Source: JACORV01 sp041484135 (GTDB lineage: Bacteria > Gemmatimonadota > Gemmatimonadetes > Gemmatimonadales > JACORV01). Taken from it: a stretch of 7,983 nucleotides of DNA. The stretch's first letter is position 1. The number at the start of each line of letters is the position of its first letter. A program made the position numbers and the translations under genes. A model generated the notes under the pieces. The model did no database searches and had not been told where the DNA came from. It saw nothing but the letters and a program-made list of their open reading frames with translations. The DNA is taken from assembly GCA_041484135.1 (NCBI GenBank), contig JBGPHD010000151.1, positions 1-7,983 on the forward strand, written 5' to 3'. Shown piece by piece: positions 1-7,983 of this stretch.

Positions 1-1474
1 AGAGCGCGTCGTAGGTGGCGCGGGCGGCGGGGACCGGCTCGAAGACCCGCCCCATCCGGGTCATGGCACGCACCGCGGTGTCGAAGTCGGGGTGGACCTT
101 CACGCCGACGGCCGCGTCGATCGCCGCGCCGAGGCCGCTGGTCTCGTAGACGTGGGGCCGCGCCGTCGGCAGGCCGAAGACGTCGGCGGTGATCTGCATG
201 GCGGCGTCGCTCTGGGAGCCGCCGCCGGAGACGCGCAGCTCGGTGATGGGGACGCCGCTCCGGCGCTCGCACCGCTCCTTGCCTTCGCGCAGCGCGTAGG
301 CCAGACCCTCGACGATCGCGCGATAGACATGGGCGCGCGTGTGCACGTCGCCGAACCCGATGATGGCCCCCTTGGCCTCGGGTCCCGGCTCGCGCAGCCC
401 CGGCGACCAGTACGGCTGGAGCGTGAGGCCCATCGACCCGGGCGGCACATCGGCGAGCAGCTCGTCGAAGAGGGTCTCCGGCTCGATGCCGCGCTCGGCG
501 GCGATCCGCTGCTCGTGCTCGCCGAACTGCTGCTTGAACCAGCTCACCATCCAGTAGCCGCGGTAGATCTGGATCTCGAGGCTGTAGCGGTCGGGCACCG
601 CGGCGGGGTAGGGCGGGATGAGTGGGATCGCCTCCACGTAGCGGCGGTGCGTCGTGTTGATGGTCGCGGTGGTGCCGTAGGAGAGGCAGCCGATGTGCGG
701 CTCGAGACACCCGGCGCCGATCACCTCGCACGCCTTGTCGGCCGCGGCGGCCACGAGGGGGAGCCCCGCGGGGATCCCGGTGGCAAGGCTCGCCTCGCGC
801 GTGATCGCGCCGAGGATCCCGGCCGGCGGCACCAGGTCCGGCAGGAGCGAGCGGTCCATCGGCGTCGCCTGCCACTTCCAGTCGCCCGCGCGCGCCCAGG
901 CGAGGCGCTTGTAGTCGAACGGGACGTAGCCCACCTGGCAGCCGATCGAGTCGGCGAAGCGTCCCGTCAGGCGGTGGGTGAGGAAGCCCGACACGAAGAG
1001 GAACTTGTAGGTGCGTTCCCAGATCTCCGGCTGGTTCCTTCGCACCCAGTTCGCTTCCGCCTCGGCCTGGAGGTAGGCCACCGTGTCGGCGAGACCGACG
1101 ACCTTGAAGACGAAGCCCCAGAGACCGCCGACCGGCTCGAGCCCCGGCGTGCGGCGCTGGTCGAGCCAGTGGATCGCGGGCCGGAGCGCGCGGCCTTCGG
1201 CATCCACGTTGATCAGCGTGCCACGCTGTGCGGTGACCGCCACGGCCGCGATGGCGTCCGCGCGCACGCCCGGCCGGCCGAGGACCTCGCGGCACGCGCG
1301 CGTGGCCGCGTTCCACCACACCTCGGGGTCCTGCTCCGCCCATCCCGGCTGCGTCGAGAAATACGGCTCGACCGGCACCTTGGCCTTGCCGACCAGGTTG
1401 CCTTGAGGGTCGAAGACGAGCGCGCGAACGCTCTGCGTTCCGTTGTCTATGGCGAGGAGCTGATCACGGCTCAC
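1..1474 (-). CDS. FGGY-family carbohydrate kinase (YgcE/glycerol-kinase-like), 3' end cut by window edge
   Basis: Predicted cytoplasmic ATP-dependent kinase of the ASKHA fold that phosphorylates a sugar or polyol; the substrate cannot be read from sequence. I translated 491 codons on the minus strand with no stop; the family is usually about 500 residues, so only the last few residues are missing. N-terminal phosphate loop AIDNGTQSVR (residues 8-17), then VTAQRGTLI, WLDQRRT, a catalytic-Asp segment AAADKACEVIGAG with D246, the nucleotide-binding LSYGTTATI, and the C-terminal VSGGGSQSDAAMQITAD (about 415-431). The GTG start at 1474 overlaps the glpD stop (GTGA), which fixes the start; no good Shine-Dalgarno lies ahead, so translation probably depends on coupling. 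The aspartate is followed by Lys (ADK), where glycerol and xylulose kinases usually have Gln (GDQ). Being in an operon with glpD favours glycerol or a related polyol, and YgcE-like kinases are an alternative group. Family call firm, substrate open. Confidence 0.93.
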   Translation of the reverse strand, partial: MSRDQLLAIDNGTQSVRALVFDPQGNLVGKAKVPVEPYFSTQPGWAEQDPEVWWNAATRACREVLGRPGVRADAIAAVAVTAQRGTLINVDAEGRALRPAIHWLDQRRTPGLEPVGGLWGFVFKVVGLADTVAYLQAEAEANWVRRNQPEIWERTYKFLFVSGFLTHRLTGRFADSIGCQVGYVPFDYKRLAWARAGDWKWQATPMDRSLLPDLVPPAGILGAITREASLATGIPAGLPLVAAAADKACEVIGAGCLEPHIGCLSYGTTATINTTHRRYVEAIPLIPPYPAAVPDRYSLEIQIYRGYWMVSWFKQQFGEHEQRIAAERGIEPETLFDELLADVPPGSMGLTLQPYWSPGLREPGPEAKGAIIGFGDVHTRAHVYRAIVEGLAYALREGKERCERRSGVPITELRVSGGGSQSDAAMQITADVFGLPTARPHVYETSGLGAAIDAAVGVKVHPDFDTAVRAMTRMGRVFEPVPAARATYDAL

Positions 1475-3063
1475 GGCGGACTATAGCACTTCTCCCACGT
1501 GTCGCGGTATGCCTCGGCCTCGGCGTCCCATCGGGCGTCGCTCCATCCCAGCTCGTCCTGCACGCAGGCGCGGATCCCGGGCAAGAGATCGCCGCCGCCG
1601 TCGGGCACGAGCAGTCCGAGCCGCACCCGGCGCAGGAGCAGGTCCTCCAGGTGCACCACGCCTTCGTTGCGCGCCGCCCAGCGGAGCTCGGCCCAGAGGG
1701 TGTGCGTGCCCGCGATGGGCTCCAGCTCGCGCGGCATCGCGGCGGCGATGAGCGGCGAAGCGTCCGCGCCGTAACGGCCGAGCAACCTGCGGCGGGCATC
1801 GTCGTCGAGGAGGGCGGCGGCGCCGGGCAGGGTCGGGTTCACGGCGTCCAGCATCCGGGCATGGCGTCGCGGCTCCGGGGTCGCGGGGAAGCGGTGCCAG
1901 ACCTCTTTCAACGCGTCGAGCGCCATCAGGCGGAAGGTGGTGAGCTTGCCGCCCGTCACGGTGAGGAGCCCGTGCTCCTGCCACACCGCGTGGTCGCGCG
2001 ATTCCTCCGAGGGGTTCGCCTTCCCGCTGCCGATCACCGGCCGTACGCCGGCGAAGGAGGCGACGACGTCGTTGGCGCCGAGGCCGAGGGACGGGTACTC
2101 GGCGGCGAGACCGGCCATCAGGTAGCGCGCCTCGCCCGCACCTATTGCGGGCTCCTCGTCGAGCGGCCGGGGATGGTCCACGTCGGTGGTGCCGACGAGG
2201 GTCGCGCCTTCCCACGGGATGACGAAGATCGGGCGATGGTCGTCGGTGTGGAGGAAGGTCATCGCCTGGGCGATGGGGAAGCGCCACGCCGGGAAGAGGA
2301 GGTGGCTGCCGCGCAGCGGGCGGATCCGCGGCTTCGCACCGACCGCCCCGCGCAGCCGGTCGGCCCAGGCGCCGGTGGCGTTGATGACCACCTTCGCCCG
2401 GACCTCGGCGCCGCGCGCCCTGGCACGGTCCTCGAGGCGCACGCCGACCACCTCGCCTTGCTCGAGGATCAGGTCCACCGCCGCGGCGTAGTTCAGGGCC
2501 ACGCCGCCCGCGGCGACCGCTTCCTTGATGACCCGCAGCACCAGCCGGGCGTCGTCGGTCTCGGCATCGCCGTAGCGGAAGCCGCCCACGAGGTGCGCCG
2601 GCGCGATGTGCGGCGCGAGCATGCGGAAGTCGTCCGGCTCGTAATGCTGGTGGCTCCAGTGCAGCGCCAGCAGGTCATACACCGTGAGGCCGGCCTCGAA
2701 CGCCACCGGGCCCGGGTGGTCCCCCTCGTAGTTGGCGAGGAGGAAGCCGAGCGGATCGACGAGGCCGGGCGCCTCGCGCATGAGCCGCTCGCGCTCCCGC
2801 ACCGACGCGCGCGTGAGGCCCAGCTTGCCTTCCTTGAGATAGCGCAGCCCGCCGTGCACCAGCTTCGAGGAGCGGCTCGAGGTGCCCCAGGCGAAGTCCC
2901 GCTGCTCGACGAGGAGGGCGCGGAGTCCCGCGCGCGCCGCCTCCCGCAGGATGCCGGCGCCGGTGATCCCGCCGCCGACGATCACGAGCTCCCACGGCCC
3001 GCCGAGCCGGGACCACACCGCGTCACGCCAGTCGCGTCCCCACATCCGGTCCGGGGCTCTCAT
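1471..3063 (-). CDS. glpD: FAD-dependent glycerol-3-phosphate dehydrogenase (GlpD/GlpA family)
   Basis: Membrane-associated flavoprotein expected to oxidise sn-glycerol 3-phosphate to dihydroxyacetone phosphate, passing electrons to quinone. 530 residues, close to the usual 500-560. The Rossmann FAD site ELVIVGGGITGAG lies at 25-37, with the ribose-binding acid at E53 (LLVEQRD). Family motifs follow: GTSSRSSKLVHGGLRYL (60-76), INATGAWAD (227-235), PLRGSHLLFP (249-258), VGTTDVDHP (290-298), FAGVRPV (337-343) and TVTGGKLTTFRLMA (368-381). A C-terminal helical domain, typical of GlpD, covers about 400-520. The ATG at 3063 overlaps the upstream gene's stop (ATGA); a second Met at residue 7 (3045) is a possible alternative. 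The 14 bases before the ATG are pyrimidine-rich and contain no Shine-Dalgarno, so reinitiation after the upstream gene is likely. The first ~22 residues are a short extension before the FAD fold. Its TGA overlaps the kinase GTG. Functional call strong; in vivo substrate inferred from family. Confidence 0.95.
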   Translation of the reverse strand: MRAPDRMWGRDWRDAVWSRLGGPWELVIVGGGITGAGILREAARAGLRALLVEQRDFAWGTSSRSSKLVHGGLRYLKEGKLGLTRASVRERERLMREAPGLVDPLGFLLANYEGDHPGPVAFEAGLTVYDLLALHWSHQHYEPDDFRMLAPHIAPAHLVGGFRYGDAETDDARLVLRVIKEAVAAGGVALNYAAAVDLILEQGEVVGVRLEDRARARGAEVRAKVVINATGAWADRLRGAVGAKPRIRPLRGSHLLFPAWRFPIAQAMTFLHTDDHRPIFVIPWEGATLVGTTDVDHPRPLDEEPAIGAGEARYLMAGLAAEYPSLGLGANDVVASFAGVRPVIGSGKANPSEESRDHAVWQEHGLLTVTGGKLTTFRLMALDALKEVWHRFPATPEPRRHARMLDAVNPTLPGAAALLDDDARRRLLGRYGADASPLIAAAMPRELEPIAGTHTLWAELRWAARNEGVVHLEDLLLRRVRLGLLVPDGGGDLLPGIRACVQDELGWSDARWDAEAEAYRDTWEKCYSPP

Positions 3064-4661
3064 GGGGAGGGGAGGAGCTTGCCGGGGTTCATCATCCCCC
3101 GGGGATCGAAGCGCGCGCACAGGTCGCCGAGGGCGGCCATGCCCAGCTCCCCCTTCTCGGCCGCGAGGTACGGTGCGTGGTCCGTGCCGACGCCGTGATG
3201 GTGGGTGATGGTGCCGCCGTGCGACACGATCGCCCGGCTGGCCGCGGTCTTGAGCGCGTCCCACCGGCCCTGGGTCTCCTCGGGATCGCCGGCGATGCGG
3301 AAGACGTACGTCGTGTAGAGGCTGGCGCCCACGGGGTAGAAGTGCGAGAGGTGCGTGAAGACGTGGACCCGCTGGCCCCGGTCGTGCAGCCCAGCGCCTA
3401 ACGCCTGCTCGAGCGCCTCCAGCAGGGCGGGGATGTTGCTCCAGCGGGTGGCGGTCTCGAGCGTGTCCACCGCGTAGCCCGTTTCCCAGAGCGTGTTGCG
3501 CAGGTAGGGCGTGCGGAAGCGGCTCTTGCGCCACTGCCGGCCGACGGCGGCCCCGCCCAGGCGCACGCCGCCGAAGCGGCCGGCGATGTCCATGGCGTCG
3601 GCGCGGGCGGCGCGGAGCGGCGCCTTCCGGCCCGAGAAGCCGAGGAGCAGCATCACCTTGCCGTCGCCGGCGCCGCGCAGCGCGAGGACGCGCTCCAGCG
3701 CCGCGATCAGGCGCTGGTGTCCGGCGAGGACCAGCGTGGTCTCCGTCTCCACGGGGGTGCTGAGGCGCAGCATCGAGAGGGGCACGCCGGACTGCACCAG
3801 CTCGCGCACCGCGGCCGTCCCGCGCTCCATGTCCGGGAAGAAGACCGCGTGGAAGCGCTCGCGCTCGGGGAGCGGCGTGACGCGGACGGTGGCCTCGGTG
3901 ATGATCCCGAGCCGTCCCTCGGAGCCGAGCACGATCTCGCGGAGGTCGGGCCCGGCGGCGGAGGCCGGGAACGGCGGCAACTCGAGGGTGCCCGCGGGAG
4001 ATTCCATCCGCCCGCCCACGAACATTCGCTCGATGCGGCCGTAGCCCAGCGACTGCTGCCCGCTCGAGCGCGTCGCGATCCACCCACCTAACGTGGAGAG
4101 CTCGAACGACTGCGGGAAGTGGCCGAGCGTGAAGCCCCGCGCCCGGAGGCCGGCCTCGAGGTCGGGGCCGGTGACGCCGGCGCCGAAGGTCGCGAGGTGG
4201 CTCACGGCGTCGAAGTGCGTCAGGCCGGCGAGGCGGGCGAGGCTCACGGTGAGGACGGGCGCGTCGCCGGGGAGCGGGTTCACGTGGCCGGCGACGCTGG
4301 TGCCGCCGCCGTACGGGATCACCCGCGCGCCGGCATCGCGGGCCCAGGCGAGGAGCGCGCGCACGTCGCCGCGGCTCGAAGGGAACGCCACGCCGTCGGG
4401 GAAGGCGGCCACGCAGCCGCTCCGCATCGCGATCCAGTCGGGAAGGCTCTGGCCGCGCGCGTGCCGGACCCGGACGTCGGGGTCCCGGCTGACGAGCGCG
4501 TGCGCCGGCAGGCGCGAGGACGGGACGGAAGCGACGACCTCGGCGAAGAGCGCGTCACGGGGCGCGGGTGGCGGACCGAGACGCTGCTCGAGGAAGGGCC
4601 CCGCCGCCTCAGGGAGCGGGTAGGCCTCGGCGTCGTCGCCCCAGCCGTTCCAGCGACGCAT
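3060..4661 (-). CDS. FAD-binding oxidase/transferase, alkyldihydroxyacetonephosphate synthase (AGPS)-like
   Basis: Flavoprotein of the vanillyl-alcohol-oxidase/PCMH superfamily, closest to AGPS, which swaps the acyl chain of acyl-DHAP for a fatty alcohol to make ether lipids. 533 residues. The N-terminus RRWNGWGDD (2-10) matches the (K)WNGWG signature of AGPS. The PCMH FAD domain runs from about 85 to 265: pyrophosphate loop IPYGGGTSV (115-123), FPQSFELSTLGGWIATR (182-198), RSSGQQSLGYGRIE, and GSEGRLGIITEATVRVTPLP (246-265). The C-terminal substrate domain has PYLRN (385-389), SHFYPVGASLYTTYVF (439-454) with the Tyr region essential in AGPS, the triple histidine HHHGVG (487-492) instead of the GEHGIG of GlcD/D-lactate dehydrogenases, and the terminal RGMMNPGKLL. 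The ATG at 4661 was chosen because it precedes the WNGWG motif; the reading frame stays open further upstream into the VOC gene, but that part is shadow. Its stop overlaps the glpD start. E. coli YgcU-type oxidoreductases are related, so a polyol oxidase is an alternative to true ether-lipid synthesis. Confidence 0.9.
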   Translation of the reverse strand: MRRWNGWGDDAEAYPLPEAAGPFLEQRLGPPPAPRDALFAEVVASVPSSRLPAHALVSRDPDVRVRHARGQSLPDWIAMRSGCVAAFPDGVAFPSSRGDVRALLAWARDAGARVIPYGGGTSVAGHVNPLPGDAPVLTVSLARLAGLTHFDAVSHLATFGAGVTGPDLEAGLRARGFTLGHFPQSFELSTLGGWIATRSSGQQSLGYGRIERMFVGGRMESPAGTLELPPFPASAAGPDLREIVLGSEGRLGIITEATVRVTPLPERERFHAVFFPDMERGTAAVRELVQSGVPLSMLRLSTPVETETTLVLAGHQRLIAALERVLALRGAGDGKVMLLLGFSGRKAPLRAARADAMDIAGRFGGVRLGGAAVGRQWRKSRFRTPYLRNTLWETGYAVDTLETATRWSNIPALLEALEQALGAGLHDRGQRVHVFTHLSHFYPVGASLYTTYVFRIAGDPEETQGRWDALKTAASRAIVSHGGTITHHHGVGTDHAPYLAAEKGELGMAALGDLCARFDPRGMMNPGKLLPSP

Positions 4662-4678
4662 CGTCCGGGCCCGCCGCG

Positions 4679-5056
4679 CTACTTCCGGAAGTCGGAGGGC
4701 ATCTGGAGCAGGAAGAACCGATTCCCGTCCGGGTCCTCGAAATTGGCCAGCTTGCCGCCCCACGCCTCTCTTCTTGGCGCGAGATGGAACTTGACCTTGT
4801 TCTTCTTCAGCGTGCGGTACGTCTTGGTGATGTCGTCCACGTAGAAGCTCACGCCGGTCCGCGCGCCGATCAGCTTCTTGGCGCGCTTGTTCCACGGCAT
4901 CGTGAGCGACAGCGCGGTCCGGCCGGTGTCGAAGCAGATCCAGTCGTGCTTCTTGTCGTAGAACGCGAGCCGGAGTCCGAGCTTGTCCTGATAGAACTTC
5001 AGGGCCTTGTCCAGGTCCTTCACCACGACCGTGACATTGCCGAGCTGGGTGAGCAT
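4679..5056 (-). CDS. VOC-superfamily (glyoxalase/bleomycin-resistance fold) small protein
   Basis: 125-residue single-domain protein with two beta-alpha-beta-beta-beta modules. Module one: GNVTVVVKDLDKALKFYQDK (6-25) then LGLRLAFYD. Module two: GVSFYVDDITKTYRTLKKN (68-86) and the closing strand FEDPDGNRFFLLQ (106-118), all typical of VOC proteins. By comparison with E. coli glyoxalase I, recalled from memory, the four metal-ligand positions (His/Glu/His/Glu) are occupied by N7, S50, G68 and F115, so it probably is not a glyoxalase I metalloenzyme. It is more likely a ligand-binding or non-metal VOC protein. The start at 5056 is supported by AGGAAGGG six bases upstream and by the start of the fold; an in-frame ATG at 5128 would add 24 residues of low-complexity sequence and is not favoured. 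It is the first gene of the leftward operon, 17 bp ahead of the AGPS-like gene. Lysine-rich. Exact ligand unknown. Confidence 0.85.
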   Translation of the reverse strand: MLTQLGNVTVVVKDLDKALKFYQDKLGLRLAFYDKKHDWICFDTGRTALSLTMPWNKRAKKLIGARTGVSFYVDDITKTYRTLKKNKVKFHLAPRREAWGGKLANFEDPDGNRFFLLQMPSDFRK

Positions 5057-5062
5057 GGTCGT

Positions 5063-5070
5063 CCCTTCCT
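5063..5070 (-). promoter_or_regulatory. Ribosome binding site of the VOC gene
   Basis: Minus-strand AGGAAGGG ends six bases before the ATG at 5056. It is the only strong Shine-Dalgarno in the leftward operon and decides between the 5056 start and the longer in-frame 5128 start. Confidence 0.75.
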
Positions 5071-5078
5071 CATATGTG

Positions 5079-5092
5079 GGCGGCGTTCCGCC
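5079..5092. repeat. Small hairpin in the VOC 5' leader region
   Basis: GGCGG, loop CGTT, CCGCC: a perfect 5-bp stem with a tetraloop, 23 bases upstream of the VOC start codon. It is too short and has no T-tract, so it is not an intrinsic terminator. It could be an operator half-site pair or chance in GC-rich DNA. Confidence 0.3.
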
Positions 5093-5124
5093 GTCTGCAG
5101 TGTGGCGCCGTGACCCTGAGGAAA

Positions 5125-5173
5125 GCATGAAGGGTGCGTGAAGGAAGCGGTCGCATGGACGGAAGGCGGTCGC
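5125..5173. repeat. Two pairs of short direct repeats in the divergent control region
   Basis: First pair: GCATGAAGG (5125-5133) and GCGTGAAGG (5136-5144), one mismatch, 11 bp apart, about one helical turn. Second pair: GGAAGCGGTCGC (5143-5154) and GGAAGGCGGTCGC (5161-5173), differing by one inserted G, 18-19 bp apart. The second pair overlaps the candidate -35/spacer of the rightward promoter, where a regulator could act. The repeats are visible; an operator function is inferred. Confidence 0.4.
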
Positions 5174-5184
5174 GCTGATAGCCT
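5156..5184 (+). promoter_or_regulatory. Candidate sigma-70-type promoter for ygfK, possibly giving a leaderless transcript
   Basis: TGGACG (5156-5161, four of six matches to TTGACA), a 17-bp spacer, and TAGCCT (5179-5184, fits TAnnnT). The last base of the -10 lies six bases before the ygfK ATG, so transcription could start at or next to the A of the start codon. This fits the absence of any Shine-Dalgarno before 5191. Weak consensus matches of this kind arise by chance, so confidence is low. Confidence 0.3.
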
Positions 5185-5190
5185 TGCACG

Positions 5191-7150
<1,960 letters not shown>

Positions 7151-7167
<17 letters not shown>

Positions 7168-7983
7168 CATCGCGAAGCTGGCCGAGCGCTACACGCCCGA
7201 CATGGTCCGCTTCCTGCGCGACATGATCGCCATCCCCTCCGAGAGCGCGGGCGAGAAGCCCGTCGTGGAGCGCGCGAAGAAGGAGATGGAGGCCTCGGGC
7301 TTCGACGAGATCAAGGTGGACGGGATGGGGAACATTCTGGGCCGCGTGGGGAGCGGGAAGACCGTCATCGCGCTCGACGCGCACCTCGACACCGTCGGCG
7401 TCGGCGACCCGTCGACCTGGACGCGCGACCCCTACCAGGGCGAGCTCAAGGACGGGATCATCTACGGCCGCGGCGCCGGCGACATGGAGGGCGGCATGGC
7501 CGCGTCGGTCTACGGGGCCCGCATCGCGAAAGAGCTCGGGCTCCTCGCCGGCGTCCAGCTCTGGGTGACGGGCACGGTGATGGAGGAGGACTGCGACGGC
7601 CTCTGCTGGCAGTACATCCTGCGCGAGCAGGTGCTGAAGCCGGACGTCGTCGTCATCACGGAGCCCACCAAGCTCGGGGTCTACCGCGGACATCGCGGAC
7701 GGATGGAGATCGAGATCCGCACCCAGGGCCGCTCCGCCCACGGCTCGGCGCCGGAACGCGGCGTCAACGCGGTCTACAAGATGGGGCCGATCATCGCGGA
7801 GATCGAGCATCTCAACGACCGGCTCGCGGCCACCGCCGACCCGTTCCTGGGGAAGGGCTCCTGCACCATCGCCGCCATCCGATCCACCTCGCCCTCGCTC
7901 TGCGCCGTGGCCGACAGCGCGACCATCCACGTGGACCGGCGCCTCACGCACGGCGAGACGTGGGAGGGCGCCGTCCAGCAGCT
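7151..7983 (+). CDS. ygeY: YgeY-type M20 family metallohydrolase, 3' end cut by window edge
   Basis: Predicted zinc-dependent amidohydrolase/peptidase of the ArgE/DapE/carboxypeptidase-G2 group; 277 codons are visible, so the C-terminal part (about a third) is missing. Catalytic-domain motifs: ALDAHLDTVGVGD with metal ligand H78 and D80, GRGAGDMEGGMAA with bridging D111, TVMEEDCDGLCWQYI with E145/E146 as general base and metal ligand, and VVVITEPT with E171. The lid/dimerisation domain opens with YRGHRGRMEIEI and has the family HGSAPERG (H197). The TVMEEDCDG, YRGxRGRMEI and CAVADSATIHVDRR(L)T segments are, from memory, characteristic of YgeY ('selenium metabolism hydrolase') rather than ArgE or DapE. 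The start follows GAGG and overlaps ygfK by 17 bp, implying coupled translation. The substrate is uncertain: in purine-degrading gut bacteria the YgeY family is tied to late steps of urate breakdown, and that role is inferred here only from family and neighbour. Confidence 0.9.

Larger units (their letters stand above)
5057..5190. promoter_or_regulatory. Divergent intergenic control region between the glycerol-type operon and ygfK
   Basis: These 134 bp are the only noncoding stretch in the window longer than 20 bp, and they must hold the promoters for both directions unless one lies further inside a gene. Visible contents are the VOC ribosome binding site, a small hairpin (stem GGCGG/CCGCC with loop CGTT, 5079-5092), two sets of direct repeats (5125-5173) and a weak rightward promoter candidate (5156-5184). 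I could not find a convincing sigma-70 promoter for the leftward operon. An in-frame TAG at 5179-5181 rules out any longer start for ygfK. Confidence 0.7.

Noticed and set aside
92..1486. 464-codon plus-strand frame opposite the kinase
   Set aside because: The minus strand translates to a clear FGGY kinase with all motifs; the plus-strand product has no family features.
1651..3198. 515-codon open frame on the plus strand opposite glpD
   Set aside because: Its translation is Arg/Ala/Gly-rich with no recognisable motif, and it mirrors the strong GlpD frame; long antisense frames are normal at this GC content.
3063..4083. Extension of the glpD frame upstream to 4083, giving an 870-residue protein
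   Set aside because: The extra 340 residues are low-complexity Arg/Pro/Ala sequence antisense-free but out of frame with the convincing AGPS-like gene; GlpD features begin only after 3063.
4662..4895. Extension of the AGPS-like frame upstream to 4895
   Set aside because: It would overlap the VOC gene in another frame with highly charged, motif-free sequence; the family N-terminal WNGWG motif starts right after the 4661 ATG.
4679..5056. Naming the VOC gene gloA (methylglyoxal detoxification)
   Set aside because: The canonical metal-ligand residues appear to be missing and the protein matches only the general VOC fold.
5079..5092. Hairpin as an intrinsic terminator
   Set aside because: The stem is only five base pairs and no T-tract follows on either strand; it also sits between divergent starts, where no terminator is expected.

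Overview
The window is dense, high-GC (roughly 70% by eye) bacterial coding sequence. Six protein genes sit in two divergent groups, with about 134 bp between them and no other gap above 20 bp. I see no RNA gene, transposon, CRISPR array or phage feature. The composition is uniform and the gene set looks chromosomal. It fits a GC-rich soil or sediment lineage (for example Rokubacteria-like, a deltaproteobacterial-type or another uncultivated phylum), but the taxon is a guess because there is no phylogenetic marker here.

Left part (1-5056, minus strand), read from 5056 downwards: a small VOC/glyoxalase-fold protein, an FAD-dependent oxidase/transferase with the hallmarks of alkyl-dihydroxyacetonephosphate synthase (AGPS), an aerobic-type glycerol-3-phosphate dehydrogenase (GlpD), and an FGGY carbohydrate kinase that runs off the left edge almost complete. 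The first two genes are 17 bp apart. The next two junctions are stop-start overlaps (ATGA, then GTGA), so this is almost certainly one translationally coupled operon. The kinase could make a glycerol- or polyol-phosphate, GlpD would oxidise glycerol 3-phosphate to DHAP, and the AGPS-like enzyme acts on a DHAP-type or related substrate. The module therefore points to glycerol/DHAP metabolism, possibly ether-lipid related.

Middle (5057-5190): a divergent control region. It holds a good ribosome binding site for the VOC gene, two sets of short direct repeats, a small hairpin, and a weak promoter candidate placed so that the rightward transcript would be leaderless.

Right part (5191-7983, plus strand): a YgfK-type iron-sulfur protein (dihydroorotate-dehydrogenase-like domain plus two 4Fe-4S motifs) and, overlapping its end by 17 bp, a YgeY-type M20 metallohydrolase that runs off the right edge. 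In Escherichia coli these families belong to the yge/ygf/ssnA/hyuA/xdh cluster linked to purine (urate) catabolism and selenium-dependent molybdenum hydroxylases. This YgfK is far shorter than the E. coli protein and lacks its NAD(P)H/FAD domain. The rest of such a pathway, if present, should lie to the right of the window.

The most interesting points are the compact YgfK, the AGPS-GlpD-kinase coupled operon, the VOC protein without canonical metal ligands, the repeats in the shared control region, and a hexamer (CCTAAC/GTTAGG) that holds most of the very rare TAA/TTA trinucleotides.
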